In this document: positions 7,761-17,466 of the stretch, piece after piece
How the letters are laid out: each line of letters starts with the position of its first letter
How positions within the stretch are numbered: position 1 is the first letter of the stretch
Assembly: GCA_017304845.1 (NCBI GenBank)
Contig: JAFKLL010000028.1
Span: 1-39,454, forward strand
Length of the DNA: 39,454 bases
Source of the DNA: Solirubrobacterales bacterium
GTDB taxonomy: Bacteria > Actinomycetota > Thermoleophilia > Solirubrobacterales > 70-9
Direction: 5' to 3'
Notes under the pieces: generated by a model
What the model saw: the letters and a program-made list of their open reading frames with translations, nothing else
What the model was told of the DNA's origin: nothing
The model's database searches: none
Translations under genes and position numbers: made by a program

Positions 7761-8600
7761 GTGAGCCAGCTGCCTGCCGATCCCGCCCTCGACGCTGATT
7801 GGACCGGGATCTGCCGCCGGATCGTCGAGGAACAGAAGAAGCTGTTCTCCGAGAGCGACACCGTCGCCGAGCGCGACGAGTACGAGGGAGTGGGCGAAGG
7901 GGGCGACCGCACCCTGGTCCTGGACCGCCAGTGCGAGGACATCGTCTTCGCCGAGTTGCGGAACCTGGCCGAGAACGAGGCGGCCGCGTTCACGGCCGTC
8001 TCGGAGGAGCGCGGCACGGTCGAGTTCAACGGCGGCGGCAACGTCTGGGTGGTGATCGATCCGATCGACGGCTCCCTGAACGTGAAGCGCACCATTCCCC
8101 GCCACAGCCTCTCGATCGCCGTCGCGACCGCGCCGAACATGGCGGCGGTCGAGTTCGGCTACGTCTACGACTTCGGCACCGAGGACGAGTACCTGGCCCA
8201 GTCGGGTGAGGGCGCCTACTTGAACGAGCGCCGTCTCGAACCGTCGGGCCGCGAGGGCTTGGAGGTGGTCGGGGTCGAGGGCGCCGCGCCCGCCGATCTC
8301 GCCCCGATGCTGGCCAAGCTCGCCGGCAAGGTCTACCGGGTGCGCTGCATCGGTTCGCTGGCGATCTCGATCTCCTCGGTGGCCTCGGGCCGTTTCGACG
8401 GCCTGGTCTTCCCGCACCTTTCCCGTTCGGTGGATGTCGCCGCCGCCCAGCTGATCGCCCGCGAGGCGGGCGCCCTGGTCGATCTCGGCGACGACGGCCT
8501 CTCAGCGGTCGGACTGGCCCTCGAGGACCGCTTCCCGGTCACCGTGGCGGCCAGCGCGGAGGGTCTCGAGACCCTCCTCTCGACGCGCTCCGACGGCTGA
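7761..8600 (+). CDS. Inositol monophosphatase / FBPase-like family phosphatase
   Basis: This 279-aa protein is a Mg2+-dependent sugar- or inositol-phosphate phosphatase. Visible motifs are SEE (81-83), D-P-I-D-G-S (100-105) within VIDPIDGSLNVKRTIP, and a C-terminal S-V-D-V-A-A-A (223-229) replacing the common W-D-x-A-A-G. The D, E and second D metal ligands are retained. The D-P-I-D-G-S-L-N form and the missing Trp resemble the archaeal and actinobacterial IMPase/FBPase-like branch more than classical inositol monophosphatase, so the substrate (inositol phosphate, fructose bisphosphate or nucleotide phosphate) is open. The start is GTG at 7761, set by a -10 box 7 nt upstream and by loss of homology before it. 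It is divergent from the helicase-nuclease and ends at a tandem repeat. Confidence 0.82.
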   Translation: MSQLPADPALDADWTGICRRIVEEQKKLFSESDTVAERDEYEGVGEGGDRTLVLDRQCEDIVFAELRNLAENEAAAFTAVSEERGTVEFNGGGNVWVVIDPIDGSLNVKRTIPRHSLSIAVATAPNMAAVEFGYVYDFGTEDEYLAQSGEGAYLNERRLEPSGREGLEVVGVEGAAPADLAPMLAKLAGKVYRVRCIGSLAISISSVASGRFDGLVFPHLSRSVDVAAAQLIAREAGALVDLGDDGLSAVGLALEDRFPVTVAASAEGLETLLSTRSDG

Positions 8601-8633
8601 ACACGAACAGTCGCTCGAACGCGAACATCGCTC
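8599..8633. repeat. Tandem imperfect repeat with GAAC half-sites
   Basis: Unit 1 is GAACACGAACAGTCGCTC (8599-8616) and unit 2 is GAACGCGAACATCGCTC (8617-8633). They differ by one substitution and a one-base indel. Each unit holds two GAAC tetramers, giving four same-direction half-sites. The repeat begins within the phosphatase stop codon and lies about 100 bp upstream of a GAAC-N4-GTTC palindrome. It may be a regulatory array or chance microrepetition. Confidence 0.6.
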
Positions 8634-8649
8634 CCAACCATGTGTTGGG
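8633..8649 (+). terminator. Weak hairpin after the phosphatase gene
   Basis: CCCAAC (8633-8638) pairs with GTTGGG (8644-8649) around a 5-nt loop. A run of five T occurs only about 17 nt further on, so terminator activity is uncertain. Confidence 0.3.
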
Positions 8650-8718
8650 CCGCTTCTTGCAGTCCTTTTTGGCTCTGGACCTGAGTTTCAGCTCTGTGAC
8701 CCAGCTCACACCCAAAAA

Positions 8719-8730
8719 GAACATGTGTTC
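8719..8730. promoter_or_regulatory. LexA-like (SOS box) palindrome over a promoter
   Basis: GAAC-ATGT-GTTC is a GAAC-N4-GTTC dyad, the core recognised by LexA in many actinobacteria and Firmicutes (known family consensus CGAAC-N4-GTTCG). The right flank has the expected G; the left flank is A instead of C. It ends 12 nt upstream of the TACACT -10 box and covers the -35 position, where a bound repressor would block RNA polymerase. Confidence 0.5.
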
Positions 8731-8742
8731 GTGTTTCGTTGC

Positions 8743-8748
8743 TACACT
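8743..8748 (+). promoter_or_regulatory. -10 element of the histone-like gene
   Basis: TACACT predicts a start near 8755 and an untranslated leader of about 50 nt before the ATG at 8806. No good -35 box is present; that position is occupied by the LexA-like dyad. Confidence 0.45.
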
Positions 8749-8805
8749 TCAAACATCCTTAGAAGTAAGTAATCTGTTCTCAACACAAAGGACTGACTGA
8801 TTCAG

Positions 8806-9471
8806 ATGGCCGAAGCGAAGAAGAACACCACCACGAAGAAGCCCGCCACGAAGGCCGCGGCTACCAAGGCGTCCGCGAAGAAGACCGCCACCAAGAAGCC
8901 GGCTGCGAAGAAGGCCACCAAGCCCCGCACCGCCGCTCAGCTCCGCGCCGAGGCCGAGAAGAAGGCCGTCCACGCCGCTCAGCTGGATGCCGAGGCCGCC
9001 AAGAGCCGTCTCGACGAGTTCAACGAGACCGCCGTCGAGTACGCGAAGAAGACCGTCGACGTGCCGGTGGGCGCCGCCCTCAACCTCGCCGACAGAGTGT
9101 CCGAGGTGATCGAGGATTGGACCGACCAGGCTTCCGCCGAGAAGAAGGTCAAGGGCTACCGCGCCGACCTCACCAAGACCTTCAAGCGCGCCGAGCGTCG
9201 TGGCACCACCACCCGTCGCAAGGCGACCACCAAGGCCAAGAAGCGCCGCTCCTCCCTCGAGAAGACGGTCCGCAAGCAGCGGAAGAGCCTCGAGAAGACC
9301 GTGAAGACGACCAACAAGGACGTCAACAAGCAGATCGAGTCCCGCGTCTCCGACGTGAGCAAGCGAGCGAACCAGGCGCAGGCCGATATCGCTAAGGTTG
9401 CTGAGGAGCAGGGCAAGAAGGCCCAGGATTTCGTCAACAAGGTCACGGAGCAGCTCTCGGCTCTCGTGTAG
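8806..9471 (+). CDS. Lys/Ala-rich histone-H1-like protein with amphipathic helical domain
   Basis: This 221-aa protein has a low-complexity basic N-terminus (residues about 5-45, repeated T-K-K-P-A/A-T-K-A motifs) resembling bacterial histone-H1-like and actinobacterial HupB tails. A long helical region follows (about 45-115), then a second strongly basic stretch (R-R-G-T-T-T-R-R-K-A-T-T-K-A-K-K-R-R), and a heptad-like amphipathic C-terminus rich in K, E, Q and V. There is no signal peptide or membrane segment. DNA or nucleoid binding is the simplest reading, but apolipoprotein-like or heparin-binding-hemagglutinin-like surface proteins have similar composition. AAAGGA about 13 nt upstream is a loose Shine-Dalgarno match. 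A LexA-like dyad overlies the promoter and a strong terminator follows. Confidence 0.8.
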   Translation: MAEAKKNTTTKKPATKAAATKASAKKTATKKPAAKKATKPRTAAQLRAEAEKKAVHAAQLDAEAAKSRLDEFNETAVEYAKKTVDVPVGAALNLADRVSEVIEDWTDQASAEKKVKGYRADLTKTFKRAERRGTTTRRKATTKAKKRRSSLEKTVRKQRKSLEKTVKTTNKDVNKQIESRVSDVSKRANQAQADIAKVAEEQGKKAQDFVNKVTEQLSALV

Positions 9472-9566
9472 GGAAACTTAGCCCGGTCGCTGCGGAGAGC
9501 AGCGGTCCGGAGAAGATCGGCTGACCTCATAACCTCGTCAGTCGATGTAGTACCTCTCCTCCCTCG

Positions 9567-9600
9567 CCAACGGCCCCTCCTCGGGGCCGTTGGTATTTAA
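9567..9600 (+). terminator. Intrinsic terminator of the histone-like gene
   Basis: A perfect 11-bp GC-rich stem, CCAACGGCCCC (9567-9577) with GGGGCCGTTGG (9583-9593), surrounds the TCCTC loop and is followed by TATTTAA. It abuts the end of the remnant gene on the other strand and may serve both. Confidence 0.85.
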
Positions 9601-9979
9601 CGGGCCGGCAGGCAGTTGACTCTCATGGTGTACCCGTAGTCGGGACCCTCGTCGCTCAGCACGATGAACTCGTAGCCGACCGGGCCGCCCCAGCGATTCG
9701 GGATCGAGAACCCCTCACCTCGTACGACCGCGGCCCGAGATTGCCGACCGAGGGATCGAAGGCGAAAGGAGCCTTGGCGGGACAACGAATGGATCCACGC
9801 CCCTCGGTGAAATGGCCATCCCCGGCATCCGGGTCGTTCACTACGAACCCCGATCGAACCTCAAGCGTCGCTTTCCCCAACGCCCGCGCGCCGACCGAGG
9901 ACGTCTTCAGATCATCCCTCCCGACCGTGAACTTGCCGGGCAACGCGACCGCGGTTCCCCCGATGGCGACGATCAACAA
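9597..9979 (-). pseudogene. Frame-disrupted small secreted protein
   Basis: One minus-strand frame (down from about 9979) begins LIVAIGGTAVALPGK and continues with T-V-G-R-D-D-L-K-T-S-S-V-G-A-R-A-L-G. This is the hydrophobic-segment-plus-repeat opening typical of many secreted Thermoleophilia proteins. It stays sensible to S-Y-E-V-R-G near 9728, then becomes unlikely. The shifted frame from the same point gives FSIPNRWGGPVGYEFIVLSD and ends in C-L-P-A-R at 9597. A single inserted or deleted base near 9720-9730 would join them. The N-terminus is also poor: only a TTG is available in frame, while an ATG just upstream in another frame runs MVLLS into a stop. It could be a decayed gene or carry sequencing errors. 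Confidence 0.6.
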
Positions 9980-10349
9980 CTCAGTAGAACCATACGGATT
10001 ACCCGAGCTACCGATGCGTCAGAGGGTGTACTGGTCGGAGTTGCAGTTCACGGACGCCGGCAATCCCTCATTTTGGTTCCGAATAGACCCGGACATCCTT
10101 CCTCAGGGGTCCGATAGCGACATGGATACGGCACCCGAAAGCCTAAAGCCAGATGTACTAAACCTTTGGAAGCCTCATTTTCGTCTTTCCTGAGAACGTC
10201 TACATCGACAACGTACTCAAGAACCGCAGTCGGTCTGAGGAACTCCTGAAAAAGCAGGACTAGCCCAGCAATGCACGGCTGCCTCGTCGAGCCAGTTCCG
10301 CGGCACACCGTCAAGTCGCGGATCGGACCGCTCGAACTGTACCGAGTAT
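9980..10349. other. 370-bp stretch without a supported gene
   Basis: This lies between the frame-broken gene and the membrane-protein stop. Open frames exist on both strands (for example an 88-codon frame at 10048-10314 minus), but they show no ribosome site, no family motif and no codon bias. Composition is relatively AT-rich like the RHS island. I see no tRNA or strong terminator; a short TCCTG/CAGGA inverted repeat near 10245-10260 is weak. Confidence 0.5.
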
Positions 10350-11027
10350 CTATCGATCCAGGATCGCCCCAAGAGGCTCATCGGTCCGGTCACCTAGACG
10401 CAAAAAGGTCTCCACCATGACTGTCACGACGAACGGGAACACAAGCGCGCTTCCAGCGAGCGCAACGACCTGACTCCAGACCGTCGCACCCAACCCGAAC
10501 GTCAGCGCACCCGGGACGGCCAGCAGCAACAACAGCAACGCGGAGAGTGTGAACAACCACCGTCCGTGTTCCTTGGTGAGAGACGAACTTGCTGACAACG
10601 ACGCCCGAACGCCCCACCCCTCTACCACCATGACTGGCAGCGCTACCAGCCACCGACTGAACAAGTAGACGCCGGGCAGGATCAGAAGCCCCAGCCCCAG
10701 GCCGACACCTACCTCCACCAACAGGAAGAGCAACACCAACGGCAGTAGCTTGGTAATGGGGCCCACAATCGCGCTGCGCAACCACCCTTCTCTCTCCTCC
10801 CGCCAATCCTCTTCTGACCAGAGAAGAACTACGACTACCGCGTATCCGATCCAAGCGTCGGACAGAAGACCGAGAAAGGAACCCAGCACGGAGCCAGCCA
10901 GGTCCGGACCGAGCATCACCTGGCCTACTTGGAACGGGATCGCCAGAAGTAGCGCCACGGACCAGATACGCCTGCACTGCTCCGAGTACCGCCTCGCCGA
11001 ACCACGCAAGATTGGAGCTACTTTCAT
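10350..11027 (-). CDS. Polytopic membrane protein downstream of RHS gene
   Basis: This 225-aa hydrophobic protein has about five or six membrane segments. The central stretch (L-I-L-P-G-V-Y-L-F-S-R-W, then LVALPVMVVEGWGVRASL and T-K-E-H-G-R-W) resembles the membrane domain found in YciC/DUF975-like and glycerophosphodiester-phosphodiesterase membrane-domain proteins, which have no established activity. I chose the ATG at 11027 because GGGAG lies 8 nt upstream; a GTG at 11066 would extend it into the RHS gene. It starts 19 nt after the RHS stop, so the two are probably cotranscribed. By position it could be an immunity partner of the RHS tail, but the family is widespread away from toxins, so that role is only a hypothesis. 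Confidence 0.75.
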   Translation of the reverse strand: MKVAPILRGSARRYSEQCRRIWSVALLLAIPFQVGQVMLGPDLAGSVLGSFLGLLSDAWIGYAVVVVLLWSEEDWREEREGWLRSAIVGPITKLLPLVLLFLLVEVGVGLGLGLLILPGVYLFSRWLVALPVMVVEGWGVRASLSASSSLTKEHGRWLFTLSALLLLLLAVPGALTFGLGATVWSQVVALAGSALVFPFVVTVMVETFLRLGDRTDEPLGAILDR

Positions 11028-11046
11028 CGCCACTGCTCCCGTCTTC

Positions 11047-14000
11047 TCATTCGATCGACGCCGCACCGCCTGCTAGACAAACCGTCGCCATATAACTTGC
11101 CCGCCATGCTTTGGCGCCTGGTCCATTGATCTTGTTTACGTTAGGCGCCGCAGTGATCATGGACTTGAGGCACCCGTTGATCATATCTCTGGACAACTCA
11201 CCCTTGACTGATTTATATCCGACGGAAATGACTAGCCTCTGATGCAGAGGTAGCCGTCTGATTCTCTTCTTCAACCGAGGCGTCAGATACCTCTTCGCCG
11301 CCTTGGCAATGTCTACTACTCCCTTGAAGGCAGCCTTGCCAAGCTTTACCAGACACTCAGTCTTGTTTTTGAGGCACTTTCCTGCCGATTTCACGGCACC
11401 GACCACCCAATTTACCGCGTTCTCAACAGCATCCTTAATATAGTCAGCTATGTTGCCCAGCGACGGTAGCTCTCCTGAGAAATCGAACTTGTTAACTGGA
11501 TCCTGCATAGCATAGTCATAGTCATTGAGAGATCCCCCGAACACCGGATCCAATTGCAGAAATCTTCCTAGTGCGGGCACGTAGACACGCGCGCCCATCG
11601 CCACGACCCCGGATTCAGTAACAGCAGGACGCTGAGCTCCTCCGAGATATCCGTAGTCACCGACGTCAACTACTGACTCCACTACGCCGAACTCGTCTAC
11701 CTTGCCGACCCGCACAAGAGTCGTCGACCCGACGGTGTCGTCCATGACCCCAACAACGTCACCGTGCATGTCTACAATCTGATAATCCGTCGCGGGCGAA
11801 GAGCTACTCGGTGTACTCGATTGCCGGATCATGAACGACGATCCGGGAACAGCTCCGTATCTTGTCCAACTCCCGGCGCCGGTGGTCGTCCAAACTGGAC
11901 TGTCGCCACCGTCAGCATAATGCTGGATGACCGGGGTCTCGCCCGTGACAGAGAGCTCCCTGGTCCTCCCCGAGGGATCAGTCGCCATCGACGTGGTAAC
12001 ACCATCCTCCGTGATCGACTTTACCCCCTCTGAGGCGTAATAAGTCATCGAGAGGTCCTCACCACCCGAATACGACGCAGGTAGGGAGGTAATCCGTCCG
12101 AAGGAGTCGTAGACCACTCCGGTCCCGGTCAGCCTGTCGACCGCATCGTAGGTGTAGTTGGTCAGATCTCCACCACTGGTCGATCCGCAAACACCACCAC
12201 TTCCCGGCTCGATCTCTCGTTTGCTTGTGCGGTTACCATTGACGTCGTACGAATACAAGCGTTGTGTGCAATCTCCGGAGCTATCGACTGCCTTGACCCC
12301 CGTGAGCTTGCCCACCTGGTCGTACTTGTAGAGAATCTCCTCAGTTGCAGGCTCACCGATGAACTCGCGAGATCGATCAACCCACTGACCCTGAATGGAG
12401 GAGGTAACTCCTTCTTCAAAGAGTACGGTGCCGGATGATGTCCCGGCACGCTGAACAAATTTCTTTGACAACAAGTTCCCTATCACATCGTAGGAATTTT
12501 CGGCGCTCACTCCGTTGGCTAGACGTTCCGTAAGTAAGAAGCCCTCAGTGTTGTACGTTGCAGTGGATTCTCCCGCCAGAGAGTCATCGATAGCCACGAC
12601 ATTGCCCATGTCGTCGTAGGAAAATTCGGTCGTGCCTAGGCCATCCGACGTAGACGACACCCTCCCGTTATCGTCATACGAGGTGGAACTCGTATTGCCA
12701 TCCGCGTCCTGATAGGTGACAGACCTACCCATGTCGTCGTAGGTCTGCGTCAACGAGATCTCGTTGCCACCGACCGTAGTCGACACCGACTCGAGATACC
12801 CGGTGTCCGGGTCGTAAGTGCTAGTCGCTGTCGGCACGGGTGCGCCTTCAGTCGAAGTCACCGCTTCCGTGACGGGACGGCCCGCGGCATCGTAGGTGTT
12901 GGTGAAGGTTCTCGTGGCGGAGGTACCGTTCGACTCGATGGTCTTCAAGTCATTGAGCCAAACGTCATACTCGTACTTCATGTTCATCTGAGCGGGCGCG
13001 GAGCCACTCGGCTGCAGCCCCGGAGATTGCCGGCAGATCAGGCCTGCCAGGATGGCCTGACCACCACAGTCCGGATACGACGGATTGCTCGCAACTGTGT
13101 AGTAGATGCTCGCACGGGTGTGTCCGTTGGGCTTTGTGTACGCGACCTCGAAGCCCGTAGCTGAGTCATAGCTGACGCCTGATTGCAAGTTGAGGCCGCT
13201 CGGGTTTTCAACCATCTGGGTCGGTTTTCTCAACTTCCAACCATTCCCTGTGTAGCCGTACTCCGTAACCTCAAGATCCGTGAACTCGTTAGTGGCGGGG
13301 ATAAATGCCCCCGACGTCTTGGTGGTATTTAGGTGGAATACCCCTGGAGCACCTTCGTCGTACTGGTTGACGACCTTGGCTCGAGCCTGTTCCACTCTGC
13401 CATCGGACAGCTTGACCTCATGGATCGGACCGAGTTCCGTGAGCAACTCGAGCCCGTCGTCGCTAAAGGTTCGCCGCACGTCCAACAAGCTTGCTGCTTC
13501 ATTGGGATTGCCCGCCTGAAGAGCGAGCTCGCGCGCGGTGGCGCCCAGCGCACGCCAGGTGTTTCCGCTTTCGTCGTGTTCCGTAGTAGAGATGCCTCCC
13601 AACGGGTTAGCTTGGTTGACTTGAAGCCCGTTCTTGTCCAGATAGAAAATGCTCGCCCCGTCGAACTCGGTCGGGTCCCCGGACGGATCCTTCCCAGGTG
13701 GGAATACCGCCGTGGCATCCGTCGGGTAGTCCACCTGGCCCCATTCCTGGACGTCACTTTCGGACATCTGGTGAGGAGCTTCCTCGCCAGACAGCGGTAC
13801 GTCGTAGACGATCCTCGTCGTTGCCACAGGGTGCTCGGAGGAGTCTCGGGAAAGGAGTTCCAGCCTGCCGGGCGTCAGATCCTCTGGTTGCGTTGTGTAA
13901 TCGAACGTCCACGGGACCTGACCAGGCGGCTGCAACGTGGCCAACAGACCATTGGAGTCATACTCGTACGTCGTCTTCAGAGCAGGTGCGACCCTAGGGT

Positions 14001-17000
14001 CCCACGCTGCCCGCAAGCGTCCTAAGGAATCGTAGTCGTACTTGGCCACATCAATGAATTGGAGGGTGCCCGTGGACGGATTGCCTCCCACGAACGTCAC
14101 TCTCCGAAGACGTCCCACATATTCACCGAGTTGGCTGCTCCCGGTTCCGGTTGCGGTAGTCGACGTGGAGTAGTTGAAGATCAGAGACCTGCAGCCAAGG
14201 CGAAGACCCGCAACAGCAGAGCAGCTAACCCCCTCGGGTTCGGGCGCCATCAACTGGACCGGACGTGGAGCATGCCCTGGCGGGATCTCGTATGTAACGG
14301 TGGTATCGAGCTTGCTTGCCGCCGGGCGTACCCGGGCCGGGAGAAACTCGTTGGGCCGACCGCTGGGAGCGAACTCTGTGGACCCGCCCTCCGTCAGGTT
14401 CCGCAGGTAGTAGCGAGTGCCGCTCTTCACCAGATCGAGGCTCTCGAAGCCCGCTTCGGCAGAGTACTCATTCCCGGGATGAATCCGGAAGTAGATCTTG
14501 GTCCCGTCAGCGGCCGTGACGATGATATGACTCCAGGCTTCGTCAAGCTTGGTGAACGCACCGACGGCATCGCCCGTCGGGAGGCTCGTCAACCATCCGG
14601 GTCCGAATGGTCCGTCAGCCTGGCTCTCAGATGCGCGAGACGCATAGGTCCGGGTGACCGTAAGGTCCATCCCGAGAGCGGGGATGGAAACATCATCTTC
14701 GGCCACCGTAAGATTGCCGGTTACTAGATCTAGCTCACCGGGACCAAGAGAGACGCTGGCGTTCTTCGAGCCGATCGCGGAACGATCAAGCGTGACGTTC
14801 ACTGAGTCGCTGGTCAGCTGGGGCTGGCCCGAGGTATCGTAGAAGACCGCCTGTATCTCCAGAGGACCGTTGCTCCCAAGCCCTGACGAACTCCAGGCAT
14901 CCCAGGTGAGAAGAGGGGTATTCCCCGACCCGTCGAGGCTCACCGGCCACGAGCTGGCTGGACCCCCTCCTGCGGTCGCTACCTTGGCGGGTGGCACGTC
15001 GGCCCATGATCCGGTTCCACGGCGATACCGGAAGGAAACCTCGGTCAGGCTCGGATCAGTGGTCTGAGCCCCGAGGCTGAAACGCCTCGAACTGATGTCT
15101 CCCGACTCGGGAGACGAAACGCTGCCACTACTGACCTTGAAAGTAATCGACCTGCTTGAGCTCTTCCCACTGATATCCAAGGCTTCTACGCTCAACGTAT
15201 GGTTTCCAACCGAGAGCCCGCTGATGTCGACGTTGTGGTCGACACGAGACGCGCATTCATACCCGGGACAAGGTGTCGCATCGCTCTCTATCTGGGTGCC
15301 ATCCAGGCGCAACTTGAGATCGGCAATTCCCGACGCACCCTGCTCTGAGTTGCCGCGATCGTCTCGGGCGACTGCCGTGAGTCGATAGGTGCCTCGGCTC
15401 AGAGTGCTACCGGCTTTACCGAACATGGGACCGTGTAACTCGATCCCCGGAGCGACAGTGTCCATCTTGATCGTCCACGGATTCGTGTAACCGACCTTGT
15501 CGAGTGCATCCCAAGCCGCAACCCTGAGACTGTACTCGCCCTCCGACAAAGCTCCGGTGTAATTCCCGGTCCAGGTGTGAGACCCCGAGCAAGGAGCAAC
15601 CGATGTCCCGTCGCAATCGTCATCGATCTCGCCATCGAGATCGATCCACTCGGATTCACCCGCACGTTTGGCCTGCAGGATGGAGTACTTCCAGCCCAAT
15701 CCCGTATCGGAGGCAACCGAAGTGACGTCGAGAGGGGTCGTGTCGTTCGACCACCCACTAGGAAGCTGCGACGGAAGGGGGAGATGCACCGTCGGCGCGG
15801 TGTTGTCGCTCAGCACCAAGGCGACCGATCCCAGGCGGTTGTATCGCCAGTTGGCGGATCCCGCGGGGAGGGTCATATCGCTATTCGAGGCAAGACCGAA
15901 GCCGAACTGACGCGCCGAGGTCCCCCCAGCTAGAACTTCTCCGCTACCCCCGCCACCTACGCTCGTGGTGATGTAAGAGTTCCACAAGTAGCCGGTGGCA
16001 ACACCCCAGTATGCGTAGGGGTTGCCGTTGGCGGCACTCCCTTTCATGTAGCGCCAGCTGCCCAGAGTCGCGCTGGAGATATAGCTGTCACTCCCAGGGG
16101 GCGTGTAAAAGTAGCGGCTCTGGCTGCCCGCTGCGTAGGCCAACCCTGGCTTGGCGTAGGTGTACAAGCCCGTGTCGTACGGGCCACCACAGGGAGCGAC
16201 TACTGCGTAGCAGGAAGTCGAACCTTCGTAGCTAGCACTTCCGAGTTCGGTGTAAACCCATCCGGCGTAAGAGGGATCATCTCGCCACTGCCAATTCCTG
16301 TCTTCGATGACCGGATCGACCAGAATCGGGTACGCGTAGCTGCCCCCGACATGGGAGGTTGTCAAGGTCACGCCGCTTTCGTTGACTAGCATTTCGACCG
16401 GAACGTCTCGGCCTTGTGCGTCCACGGCGTAGGGAGGAAGGATTGAGAGTGATCCGACTCCCGCATCATCGAGGATCTCTGCCCCACCGTCTGGCGTAGG
16501 CACAATCGAGCCACCCTCGGGTAGATCGACGTCGAACTGAATGGCCTCCGGAGATTCCGGAGACCGCAGCTGGGAAAAAGTTTCTACGCCGCCAGGCACA
16601 GCTGCCACGACGATGTCCGTTTCGTGAAGGGCATTTGGATAGAACGCCAGGTCCGTCACTTTCTCGTCATCACCGAGCTTGACGATGCCAGCGAGGGAAG
16701 TCGCCTGGGGCTGTCTAACCTTGATTTCGGTACCGACCTGTTCGAACTGGATGCCCTCGGCAAGGTCCCTGTTGAATGTCACGTCGGTTACTGGGTTCGC
16801 AGGAGCTACTTCATCTCCAGATAGCCTCAAGCTGAAGTCCGGGATGCCGCCGGATCCGGTTCTGAGTGGGGCAGTAGAGACAACCATCGCCTTCGCCGTT
16901 GGCCCGGCGGGGTCGATGACAGCCGAGTAGTCGCTGTCAAACCGAATGACGTCGTCCGCCTCCATCAACGGCTGAGCGTAGTTTCCAGTCCTCGACGCAA

Positions 17001-17316
17001 TCACCTCTCCGAAGACCGACTCAAGAAGACCCTGTGCCTCCGTGCGATCGAGTTGCGCGAACTTCGTTCGCGACTCGACTAGTTCACGACGAGCACGCCG
17101 GGTCGAACGCTTGGCTCGTTCCTCCGACTGAAATCGACTGATCTGACGTTCCACGTCGGAATCGAGGGTGCCTGCCTGGTTGGTCGGCACGTCACTCAAT
17201 CTGAAAAGTTGGGGGGAGATCTCATCGACCCGGACGTCCGTTGGGTCGGCCAAGGCGACCTGGCCGATTCCCAATGCTGCCACTACAGCAGCAACGATCC
17301 CCACCACAAACTTCAT
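11047..17316 (-). CDS. Secreted RHS/YD-repeat protein with variable C-terminal tail
   Basis: This 2089-aa protein has a signal peptide (residues 1-23, cleavage likely after A-L-A), then a DUF6531/RHS layout. Two Ig-like bacterial domains lie at about 495-725 (starting D-N-T-A-P-T-V and D-T-V-A-P-G-I). The V-T-G-N-L-T segment with LTVTRTYAS follows near 850-900, then many YD repeats such as [23 protein letters not shown] and YDDNGRV. The conserved RHS-associated core, [17 protein letters not shown] with [11 protein letters not shown], is at about 1903-1946. After it comes a 143-aa tail rich in Lys with four Cys that I cannot assign. In other bacteria such tails are toxins released from an RHS shell. 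GGGGGAGAG directly before the ATG fixes the start. Composition is much less GC-rich than flanking genes, suggesting horizontal acquisition. Confidence 0.88.
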   Translation of the reverse strand: MKFVVGIVAAVVAALGIGQVALADPTDVRVDEISPQLFRLSDVPTNQAGTLDSDVERQISRFQSEERAKRSTRRARRELVESRTKFAQLDRTEAQGLLESVFGEVIASRTGNYAQPLMEADDVIRFDSDYSAVIDPAGPTAKAMVVSTAPLRTGSGGIPDFSLRLSGDEVAPANPVTDVTFNRDLAEGIQFEQVGTEIKVRQPQATSLAGIVKLGDDEKVTDLAFYPNALHETDIVVAAVPGGVETFSQLRSPESPEAIQFDVDLPEGGSIVPTPDGGAEILDDAGVGSLSILPPYAVDAQGRDVPVEMLVNESGVTLTTSHVGGSYAYPILVDPVIEDRNWQWRDDPSYAGWVYTELGSASYEGSTSCYAVVAPCGGPYDTGLYTYAKPGLAYAAGSQSRYFYTPPGSDSYISSATLGSWRYMKGSAANGNPYAYWGVATGYLWNSYITTSVGGGGSGEVLAGGTSARQFGFGLASNSDMTLPAGSANWRYNRLGSVALVLSDNTAPTVHLPLPSQLPSGWSNDTTPLDVTSVASDTGLGWKYSILQAKRAGESEWIDLDGEIDDDCDGTSVAPCSGSHTWTGNYTGALSEGEYSLRVAAWDALDKVGYTNPWTIKMDTVAPGIELHGPMFGKAGSTLSRGTYRLTAVARDDRGNSEQGASGIADLKLRLDGTQIESDATPCPGYECASRVDHNVDISGLSVGNHTLSVEALDISGKSSSRSITFKVSSGSVSSPESGDISSRRFSLGAQTTDPSLTEVSFRYRRGTGSWADVPPAKVATAGGGPASSWPVSLDGSGNTPLLTWDAWSSSGLGSNGPLEIQAVFYDTSGQPQLTSDSVNVTLDRSAIGSKNASVSLGPGELDLVTGNLTVAEDDVSIPALGMDLTVTRTYASRASESQADGPFGPGWLTSLPTGDAVGAFTKLDEAWSHIIVTAADGTKIYFRIHPGNEYSAEAGFESLDLVKSGTRYYLRNLTEGGSTEFAPSGRPNEFLPARVRPAASKLDTTVTYEIPPGHAPRPVQLMAPEPEGVSCSAVAGLRLGCRSLIFNYSTSTTATGTGSSQLGEYVGRLRRVTFVGGNPSTGTLQFIDVAKYDYDSLGRLRAAWDPRVAPALKTTYEYDSNGLLATLQPPGQVPWTFDYTTQPEDLTPGRLELLSRDSSEHPVATTRIVYDVPLSGEEAPHQMSESDVQEWGQVDYPTDATAVFPPGKDPSGDPTEFDGASIFYLDKNGLQVNQANPLGGISTTEHDESGNTWRALGATARELALQAGNPNEAASLLDVRRTFSDDGLELLTELGPIHEVKLSDGRVEQARAKVVNQYDEGAPGVFHLNTTKTSGAFIPATNEFTDLEVTEYGYTGNGWKLRKPTQMVENPSGLNLQSGVSYDSATGFEVAYTKPNGHTRASIYYTVASNPSYPDCGGQAILAGLICRQSPGLQPSGSAPAQMNMKYEYDVWLNDLKTIESNGTSATRTFTNTYDAAGRPVTEAVTSTEGAPVPTATSTYDPDTGYLESVSTTVGGNEISLTQTYDDMGRSVTYQDADGNTSSTSYDDNGRVSSTSDGLGTTEFSYDDMGNVVAIDDSLAGESTATYNTEGFLLTERLANGVSAENSYDVIGNLLSKKFVQRAGTSSGTVLFEEGVTSSIQGQWVDRSREFIGEPATEEILYKYDQVGKLTGVKAVDSSGDCTQRLYSYDVNGNRTSKREIEPGSGGVCGSTSGGDLTNYTYDAVDRLTGTGVVYDSFGRITSLPASYSGGEDLSMTYYASEGVKSITEDGVTTSMATDPSGRTRELSVTGETPVIQHYADGGDSPVWTTTGAGSWTRYGAVPGSSFMIRQSSTPSSSSPATDYQIVDMHGDVVGVMDDTVGSTTLVRVGKVDEFGVVESVVDVGDYGYLGGAQRPAVTESGVVAMGARVYVPALGRFLQLDPVFGGSLNDYDYAMQDPVNKFDFSGELPSLGNIADYIKDAVENAVNWVVGAVKSAGKCLKNKTECLVKLGKAAFKGVVDIAKAAKRYLTPRLKKRIRRLPLHQRLVISVGYKSVKGELSRDMINGCLKSMITAAPNVNKINGPGAKAWRASYMATVCLAGGAASIE

Positions 17317-17399
17317 CTCTCCCCCTTAGTCGCTTCCATGGCGACAACCTGTGACAGTCGGGACTCCCGTCTTGGACGAACCGACCCTGCGCGACGCTC

Positions 17400-17408
17400 A
17401 AGTTAGCA
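17400..17408 (-). promoter_or_regulatory. Extended -10 promoter for the RHS gene
   Basis: On the minus strand TGC-TAACTT (an extended -10 element) lies about 84 nt upstream of the RHS start, predicting a leader of roughly 75-80 nt. No clear -35 box is seen. Confidence 0.4.
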
Positions 17409-17430
17409 GGATGAGATTTGGTCGGTCGCC

Positions 17431-17436
17431 TAGTAT
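17431..17436 (+). promoter_or_regulatory. -10 element ahead of the small membrane peptide
   Basis: TAGTAT lies 9 nt before the ATG of a six-codon leader ORF and 30 nt before the 50-aa gene. No clear -35 box is seen. Confidence 0.4.
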
Positions 17437-17445
17437 CGAGCCGGC

Positions 17446-17466
17446 ATGGAAGTAGGTGGTCGCTAA
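17446..17466 (+). other. Six-codon leader ORF (MEVGGR) abutting the next start
   Basis: ATG, six sense codons in total, then TAA that directly touches the ATG at 17467. The AGGTGG Shine-Dalgarno motif of the next gene lies inside it, so translation of the leader could couple to, or compete with, initiation downstream. This may also be coincidental. Confidence 0.3.

Noticed and set aside
10048..10314. 88-codon minus-strand frame as a possible immunity gene
   Set aside because: No ribosome site, no family motif, no codon bias, and it is not adjacent to the RHS tail.
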